Assembly: GCF_048268525.1 (NCBI RefSeq)
Contig: NZ_JBLWVH010000016.1
Coordinates: 17,997 to 81,996 of the forward strand
Source: Maricaulis sp048268525
GTDB taxonomy: Bacteria > Pseudomonadota > Alphaproteobacteria > Caulobacterales > Maricaulaceae
Length of the DNA stretch: 64,000 nt
Reading direction: 5' to 3'
The first letter of the stretch is position 1; each line of letters opens with the position of its first letter. The notes under the pieces were generated by a model. It was given only the letters and a program-made list of their open reading frames with translations. It made no database searches and had not been told where the DNA came from. Shown in pieces: positions 59,202 to 64,000 of this stretch. Both the position numbers and the translations under genes were made by a program.

Positions 59202-62009
59202 TTACTGCGTGCGACGGAAGGTCCAACCCTGGTACCAGGTGTCGTTGGCGTCTTCGACGGCGCCGATGTAGTCGACATCGACGAACCAGCTGTCGAGAGC
59301 ATTGATGTCGAAGGCCGTGACCGCTTGTTCGGTCGCGCCCGGCACGACACCGGTATTGCCCGGGATGAAGGCGAAGCCCGTCATCGTGTGGGTGATCTCG
59401 GCATTGTTGGCCTGACCCAGGAACCAGGTCGAGAGATCGGTGGTGTCACCGGCGCTCTCATCGAAGTTCGTCGTACAATCGAAAACGATCGACTGCATGA
59501 TGATGTCTTCGTCACCAGCGGCACCGGAGGCGCCGATACGGTCGAAGGTTTCCTGATCGTCGATGTCGAGGCAGTCCTCGCCGAAGTCGACCACGATGCC
59601 GTTGTAGAGCTCGCCCGCCGTACCGGCCCGGAGCAGCATGCCCTGGTCCGATTCAGCTGCACCGCGTTCACCGATCAGGGTGAAGTTGGAGATGCGCGGG
59701 TTGGAGCGCGGCAGCAGGGTGTTGTTGGAACCGCGATTGTCGAACTCGAAGCCCTGGTCGGCATCATCGCCGGACTGGGACACGATCACGAACTGAGCGC
59801 GACCAACCCAGCCATCGGTGTAGTCGAAGCTGTCATCGCGAATACCGGTGAGGACCAGGTGGCTCACATCAACCGCGCCGCCGAACATTTCGACGCCGTC
59901 ATCGGCATTGTTGTGGACCTGGACGTAGTCGACTTCGGTGCCCGAACCGACAGCCTGGAAGGCGATGCCGTTGAGCTCGTCTTCGTTGTTGATCAGGAAG
60001 CCGGCGTACAGGAGGCGGGTGTAGAAGATGTTGCCCGAGTCATCGGTCGGCGTGGCGCCACCGAAGAGACCGGAAGACCCCTCACCCGACTTTTCGCAAT
60101 CCACGGTGCCGCCGGTGGCGGTGCCGTCGATACAGGCATTGATCGGAGCGCGACCATTGAGGATCAGGCCGCCCCACTGGCCACGGTCATTGGCGCCAAC
60201 CGTGCCCTCGACATCCGAACGCGAGGTCAGGGTGACCGGTGCGGTGCGGGTACCGTTCGAGCGGATCGTGGAACCGCGCGGGACGACGAGATAGTCGGAA
60301 CCGGCCGAACCGAAAACGGTGACACCGGGATCGATGGTCAGCTCGACTTCGATACCGGACGGCAGCGGGCTGGCCGGATCGGGGCCGCGGTCAACACCGA
60401 CGAAGACCGGTCCGACGAGCTCATACATGGAGCCGCGCGTCAGGCGCAGGTCTGAGGTCAGGTTGCCGGTGATCTGGCAGATGCGCTGACCATTGATGAC
60501 CTCAACGGATTCGGTGGTGCCCGTCGGGCAACCCGGATCGGCGAACAGGTTGTAGGTCCAGCCGGCTGCCCAGTTGGAAGCGTCCGTTTCGGAACCGGAG
60601 AAGGCACCGATATAGTCGACATCGGTGAACCAGTTGTCCAACGCATTGATGTCGAAGGCCGTGACCGCTTGCTCGATCGGGCCCGGGAAGACACCGGACA
60701 TCGAGTTGTTGATCTCGGCATTGTTGGCCTGACCCAGGAACCAGGTCGAGAGGTCGGTGGTGTCACCGGCTTCTTCGTCGAAATTCGTCGTACAATCGAG
60801 AACGATCGACTGCATGATGATGTCTTCGTCACCGGCAGCGCCGCTGGCGCCGATACGGTCAAAGGTTTCCTGGTCGTCGATGTCGAGGCAATCCTCGCCG
60901 AAATCGACCACGATGCCGTTATAGAGCTCACCGGCGGTACCGGCCCGGAGCAGCATGCCCTGGTCGGACTCGGCGGCGTTGCGCTCACCGATCAGGGTGA
61001 AGTTGGAGATGCGCGGGTTGGAGCGCGGCAGCAGCGTGTTGTTGGAACCGCGATTGTCGAACTCGAAGCCCTGGTCGGCGTCGTCGCCGGACTGGCGAAC
61101 GAGCACGAACTGGGCGCGGCCGATCCAGCCATCGGTGTAGTCGAAGCTGTCATCGCGAATATTGGTCAGGACCAGGTGGCTCACATCCACCGTACCACCG
61201 AACATCTCGACGCCATCATCGGCATTGTTGGAGACCTGGACGTAATCGACTTCGGTGCCCGAACCGACACCCTGGAAGGCAATGCCGTTGAGCTCGTCCT
61301 CATTGTTGATGAGGAAGCCCGCATAACGGACCTGGACATAGCGCAGGATGCCGCTGTCATCGGCCGGATTGTCGCCGCCGAACAGGCCGGAAGACCCTTC
61401 ACCCGATTTTTCACAACCCGCCGTACCGCCAGTCGCGGTGCCGTCGATGCAGGCATTGATCGGTGCGAAGCCGTTGATGATCAGGCCGCCCCACTGGCCG
61501 CGATCGAGCGGACCGGCTGTGCCTTCAATGTCCTGGCGCGATGTGAAGACCACCGGCGCGTCCGAGGTGCCGACCGCTTCGAGGCGCGAGCCACGCGCGA
61601 CAACCAGATAGTCAGAACCGGCTGAACCGAACAGGGTTGCGCCTGCGCCGATTTCAAGGGTCACCGAACCGCCACCATCGACACCGACAAAGACCGGGCC
61701 GGTGATGATCACGCCGGCATTCGCCGCGATCGTCGTGTTGGAGGTGATATTGCCGGTGATCTCGCAGGCGTTGATCGTAATGTCGCCATTGGTGACCGAA
61801 GTCTCGCGCACCGAGCCGGTGCCGCAGCCGCCAGCCGGGATCAGGTCGATCGTGGTCTGGCTGCCGCCGCCGCCACCACCGCCGGTGCCCGGAGGCGTGC
61901 CGACATTGGTATTACCAGGCGAGGAAATGGACGTATCCGCGCACGCCGCGAAAAACGCGCACGACGTGGAGACAAGCAGAAGCTTTCGAAAATTGTTCTT
62001 CACCGACAT
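59202..62009 (-). CDS. Large duplicated lipoprotein, probable T2SS substrate (ElpS-like)
   Basis: A 935-residue lipoprotein: signal with lipobox FFAAC (Cys23), then a Gly-rich spacer (about 38-52) and two copies of one ~439-residue unit. Each unit begins with a cysteine block and GPVFVGVD, then GSAGSDYLVVxRGS, DRGQWGGLIING, EKSGEGSSGLFGG, NNADDGVEMFGG, DSFDYTDGW, DDADQGFEFDN and ends DVDYIGA. The patterns suggest a parallel beta-helix. Position beside a TonB receptor and gspC-N matches my recollection of Caulobacter elpS, whose lipoprotein is secreted by the T2SS in phosphate starvation. The role here is inference. Confidence 0.85.
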   Translation of the reverse strand: MSVKNNFRKLLLVSTSCAFFAACADTSISSPGNTNVGTPPGTGGGGGGGSQTTIDLIPAGGCGTGSVRETSVTNGDITINACEITGNITSNTTIAANAGVIITGPVFVGVDGGGSVTLEIGAGATLFGSAGSDYLVVARGSRLEAVGTSDAPVVFTSRQDIEGTAGPLDRGQWGGLIINGFAPINACIDGTATGGTAGCEKSGEGSSGLFGGDNPADDSGILRYVQVRYAGFLINNEDELNGIAFQGVGSGTEVDYVQVSNNADDGVEMFGGTVDVSHLVLTNIRDDSFDYTDGWIGRAQFVLVRQSGDDADQGFEFDNRGSNNTLLPRSNPRISNFTLIGERNAAESDQGMLLRAGTAGELYNGIVVDFGEDCLDIDDQETFDRIGASGAAGDEDIIMQSIVLDCTTNFDEEAGDTTDLSTWFLGQANNAEINNSMSGVFPGPIEQAVTAFDINALDNWFTDVDYIGAFSGSETDASNWAAGWTYNLFADPGCPTGTTESVEVINGQRICQITGNLTSDLRLTRGSMYELVGPVFVGVDRGPDPASPLPSGIEVELTIDPGVTVFGSAGSDYLVVPRGSTIRSNGTRTAPVTLTSRSDVEGTVGANDRGQWGGLILNGRAPINACIDGTATGGTVDCEKSGEGSSGLFGGATPTDDSGNIFYTRLLYAGFLINNEDELNGIAFQAVGSGTEVDYVQVHNNADDGVEMFGGAVDVSHLVLTGIRDDSFDYTDGWVGRAQFVIVSQSGDDADQGFEFDNRGSNNTLLPRSNPRISNFTLIGERGAAESDQGMLLRAGTAGELYNGIVVDFGEDCLDIDDQETFDRIGASGAAGDEDIIMQSIVFDCTTNFDESAGDTTDLSTWFLGQANNAEITHTMTGFAFIPGNTGVVPGATEQAVTAFDINALDSWFVDVDYIGAVEDANDTWYQGWTFRRTQ
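59391..60190 (-). repeat. Internal duplication, C-terminal copy
   Basis: This DNA is nearly identical to 60708-61507, always 1317 bases away (439 codons) wherever I checked (59401, 59721, 60164). It encodes the core of the second repeat unit of the lipoprotein. Confidence 0.85.
60708..61507 (-). repeat. Internal duplication, N-terminal copy
   Basis: The partner of 59391-60190. High nucleotide identity, including third codon positions, points to recent duplication or gene conversion. Confidence 0.85.
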
Positions 62010-62541
62010 TGAAGTCCCCCGGAAAAGGAATGAATTTCACTGACGACCGGGGGGACCCATTCCACCCCGATCACTCGAGGGGCGGGTAAACATCAGCTTT
62101 GTAACGGCGGCGTGACACCTCTGACCGGACTCGCAACCGAGCAGAGCCTGCAGCGCCCACAATCGGTAGTGCAGGCATCATCTGTGACCCGCTAGATACT
62201 GTCCCAGTTGGCAGAATCGCCGTGGTGGCAAATCGGTCACTGACGAAGTATTGGTGATTGAATTTTTTGTGACATTGCGGAATGTAACACTTCATTTACA
62301 CCCATTACGGGATTGCCCGAAATGTTTGATTGGACAGATGAATTCTGAACTTCAATCCGGGTACGGATTTGTTTTGGATGCTTGTCGCAGCGGGTGTGAC
62401 CAAGACCTCATGGCGACGGGAATTCCGGTCGCCATCGGTTGGGAGACCGCCCTGCCGGAGCAAAATTTCAGCCGTTGCAAATTTCCCGCTTTACACACCC
62501 AAAAATTGACTTTAATCGCGATTTTCCCGGCGGAGGTGACG
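62010..62541. other. Intergenic control region between lipoprotein and decarboxylase genes
   Basis: A gene-free stretch of more than 500 bases. The left part must hold the lipoprotein promoter; at 62257-62275 the minus strand has ATGTCACAAAA, sharing TGTCACAAAA with the Pho-box candidate before phnC. The right part (62354-62500) can fold and probably lies in the decarboxylase leader. Confidence 0.5.
62354..62500 (+). ncRNA. Candidate structured leader of the ornithine decarboxylase gene
   Basis: Three helices can be seen: AATCCG-GGTA-CGGATT (62354-62369), a 26-base near palindrome with arms ATGGCGAC and GTCGCCAT around GGAATTCC (62410-62435), and a long-range pairing of GGGTGTG (62392-62398) with CACACCC (62494-62500) that closes over it. 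An RNA motif called speF is known before ornithine decarboxylase genes in alphaproteobacteria; I cannot test the match here. Confidence 0.4.
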
Positions 62542-62580
62542 ATGCCGGATTGGGTTAACAACGAGCAGGGGGTCACGTGA
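62542..62580 (+). CDS. Possible 12-residue leader peptide before the decarboxylase gene
   Basis: ATG at 62542 has CGGAGG six bases upstream, the best ribosome site in the region, and reads MPDWVNNEQGVT then TGA at 62578-62580. The decarboxylase TTG start follows after one base. This suggests translational coupling or a regulatory leader peptide. A true frameshift joining the two frames is the main alternative. Confidence 0.45.
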   Translation: MPDWVNNEQGVT

Positions 62581-62581
62581 A

Positions 62582-63835
62582 TTGCACACGTACCATACTC
62601 CCCTGGACCTGGTCCGTTCGCGGCACGTAGAAAGTCCGGTCGTCTGTGTACGTCCTGACCGTGTTGCCGAAGCAGGACGCTGGTTCCAGGACAATTTCCC
62701 GGGCGAAGTCCTCTACGCCGTGAAAGCCAATCCCGCACCCTGGATCCTCCAGGCGTTGCACAAGGCCGGCACGCGCTTTTTCGACGTCGCCTCGATCCCG
62801 GAAATCCAGCTGGTGGCGGAGCATTGCCCGGGCAGCCGCATGGCTTTCCTGCATCCGGTCAAGAGCCGTGAGTCGATCCGTCGTGCCTATTACGAGTTCG
62901 GCGTGCGCATCTTTGCGCTCGATTGCGAAGCCGAGCTGGCCAAGATCCTGGAAGAGACCAATCACGCCGACGATGTCACGCTGGTCGTACGCCTGGCAGT
63001 GTCCAATGACGGCGCGATGTTCTCGCTGGCCGGCAAGTTCGGCGTGCCCGCCTATGAGGCCGCCGAGCTGATCCGTACGGCGCGCGCCCATGCCTTCGAG
63101 CTGGGTGTGAGCTTTCATGTCGGCAGCCAGTGCATGCAGCCTTCAGCCTATCGCTCGGCGATGATGGAAGCCTCGCGCCTGATCGTTCAGGCCGGTGTGA
63201 CCGTCGATATTGTCGATGTCGGTGGCGGCTTCCCGTCGATCTATCCGGGCATGCAGCCGCCGCCGATGGACGATTATGTCGCCGCCATCGAGGACGCTTT
63301 CGAAGAGATGATGGTGCTGGAGAATGCCGACCTGTGGTGCGAGCCCGGTCGCGCCCTGGTAGCCGAGGCCGAGTCGGTGCTGACCCGCGTCGAGCTGCGC
63401 AAGGGTGACGCCCTCTATCTCAATGACGGCGCCTATGGCCGCCTGTTCGACGCCGCCCACGCCAAATGGCCCTTCCCGGTCCGCCTGCACCGCCCGCGCG
63501 TCAGCCCGTCCGATGATGACAGCGGCGAGCAGACTGCGTCCTTCCGCTTTTTCGGACCGACCTGCGACAGCCTCGATGCCATTCCCGGCCCGTTCGAACT
63601 GCCCGCCGATATCCGCGAGGGTGACGTCATCGAGATCGGCATGCTCGGCGCCTATGGCACCGCGCTGGCCACGGATTTCAATGGCTTCGGCACCATCGAA
63701 CGCGTTGCAGTTGAGGATATGCCGTGGCCGTCTATGTTCGAAGCACAACCCGACCTGGCCGAAGACGACGGCGCCACGGTCATCAATTTTGCCCGCGCCC
63801 GCCGGCGCCGCCCGCGCCTGAAACGGCGCGCTTGA
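62582..63835 (+). CDS. Ornithine/lysine decarboxylase, eukaryotic-type (fold III)
   Basis: A 417-residue PLP enzyme that makes putrescine or cadaverine for polyamine synthesis. PLP lysine Lys48 is in YAVKANP, then FDVASIPEI, HVGSQC, VDVGGGFPSIYPG, CEPGRALVAE, the active-site FFGPTCDSLD (Cys328, Asp329) and GAYGTALATDFNGFG. The C-terminal ~30 residues are a basic tail (RARRRRPRLKRRA) not typical of the family. The only usable in-frame start is TTG at 62582, with GGGGG nine bases upstream; a stop precedes it at 62537. A deoxyhypusine-synthase-like gene follows 10 bases later. Confidence 0.9.
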   Translation: MHTYHTPLDLVRSRHVESPVVCVRPDRVAEAGRWFQDNFPGEVLYAVKANPAPWILQALHKAGTRFFDVASIPEIQLVAEHCPGSRMAFLHPVKSRESIRRAYYEFGVRIFALDCEAELAKILEETNHADDVTLVVRLAVSNDGAMFSLAGKFGVPAYEAAELIRTARAHAFELGVSFHVGSQCMQPSAYRSAMMEASRLIVQAGVTVDIVDVGGGFPSIYPGMQPPPMDDYVAAIEDAFEEMMVLENADLWCEPGRALVAEAESVLTRVELRKGDALYLNDGAYGRLFDAAHAKWPFPVRLHRPRVSPSDDDSGEQTASFRFFGPTCDSLDAIPGPFELPADIREGDVIEIGMLGAYGTALATDFNGFGTIERVAVEDMPWPSMFEAQPDLAEDDGATVINFARARRRRPRLKRRA

Positions 63836-63845
63836 GGAAACAGAC

Positions 63846-64000
63846 ATGAGCGACCAATCGAACCGCAAGGCCGAGTTGCTGTCCAACCCGGTTGAACATA
63901 TCGACATCACCGCCTTTGACGGCCGCGACATGATCGACGCCTGGGAGAAGATGACCTTCACCTCGCGCGACGCCGCCCGTGCCGCCCGCATCCTGGAACA
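63846..64000 (+). CDS. Deoxyhypusine synthase-like protein (5' part only)
   Basis: The first 51 codons of a gene cut by the window end: MSDQSNRKAELLSNPVEHID, then ITAFDGRDMIDAWEKMTFTSRDAARAARIL. This start resembles bacterial deoxyhypusine-synthase-like enzymes, which often make homospermidine from putrescine and are paired with ornithine decarboxylase, as here. GAGG lies about ten bases before the ATG. Partial; the assignment rests on the N-terminus and the neighbour. Confidence 0.7.
   Translation, partial: MSDQSNRKAELLSNPVEHIDITAFDGRDMIDAWEKMTFTSRDAARAARILE

Noticed and set aside
62582..63835. Frameshift error joining the 12-codon frame to the decarboxylase
   Set aside because: Possible, but the DNA shows no homopolymer likely to cause an error except GGGGG at 62568-62572; kept as an alternative and not as the main reading.

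Overview
The window is GC-rich, tightly packed bacterial chromosome with no phage, transposase, rRNA, tRNA or CRISPR that I can see. Gene content points to a marine, dimorphic alphaproteobacterium of the Caulobacterales/Maricaulales group, probably close to Maricaulis. The grounds are a complete Tad/Cpa pilus locus with CtrA-like sites before the pilin gene, an aspartokinase/diaminopimelate decarboxylase fusion, class Ia ribonucleotide reductase genes with NrdR boxes, a eukaryotic-type ornithine decarboxylase, and a type II secretion operon beside a TonB receptor and a large lipoprotein. This is a judgement from gene content, not a database match.

Layout. 1-5160: an outer-membrane beta-barrel gene, a membrane-anchored cytochrome c, then a leftward leucyl aminopeptidase-MarR-NlpC/P60 operon. 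4369-17126: the Tad pilus region, with tadD, two uncharacterised genes, and pilA-cpaABCDEF-tadBC running leftward; an N0-like protein and two TadE-type pseudopilins run rightward. The 52-residue Flp pilin gene at 15063-15221 is easily missed because it is so short. 17120-25115: metabolism, with pabC, pabB, a tyrosine phosphatase, AMP nucleosidase and the LysC-LysA fusion. 25112-28812: small regulator/membrane-protein pairs (two DUF2306-like proteins with a 7TM-AraC regulator; a DUF4396 protein with a CueR-type regulator and a classic MerR-type promoter). 28813-29244: hairpin-rich intergenic repeats. 29245-33462: nrdB, an outer-membrane barrel gene and nrdA. 33748-39147: putA, a glycosyltransferase, and an XRE/DUF2975 pair.

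39276-62009 looks like one nutrient-scavenging region: PstS-like protein, OprO/OprP-type porin, PhnC and a fused PhnD-PhnE protein (with PhoB-box-like sites), a complete gspC-N operon plus gspO, a TonB-dependent receptor, and a 935-residue lipoprotein built from two copies of one 439-residue unit. By gene context the lipoprotein resembles the phosphate-starvation, T2SS-secreted lipoprotein ElpS of Caulobacter, as I recall it. This is the strongest candidate for a coordinated system.

The right end begins a polyamine operon. An ornithine/lysine decarboxylase with an apparent TTG start is preceded by a 12-codon reading frame with a strong Shine-Dalgarno sequence and by a leader able to fold. The start of a deoxyhypusine-synthase-like gene is cut by the window end.
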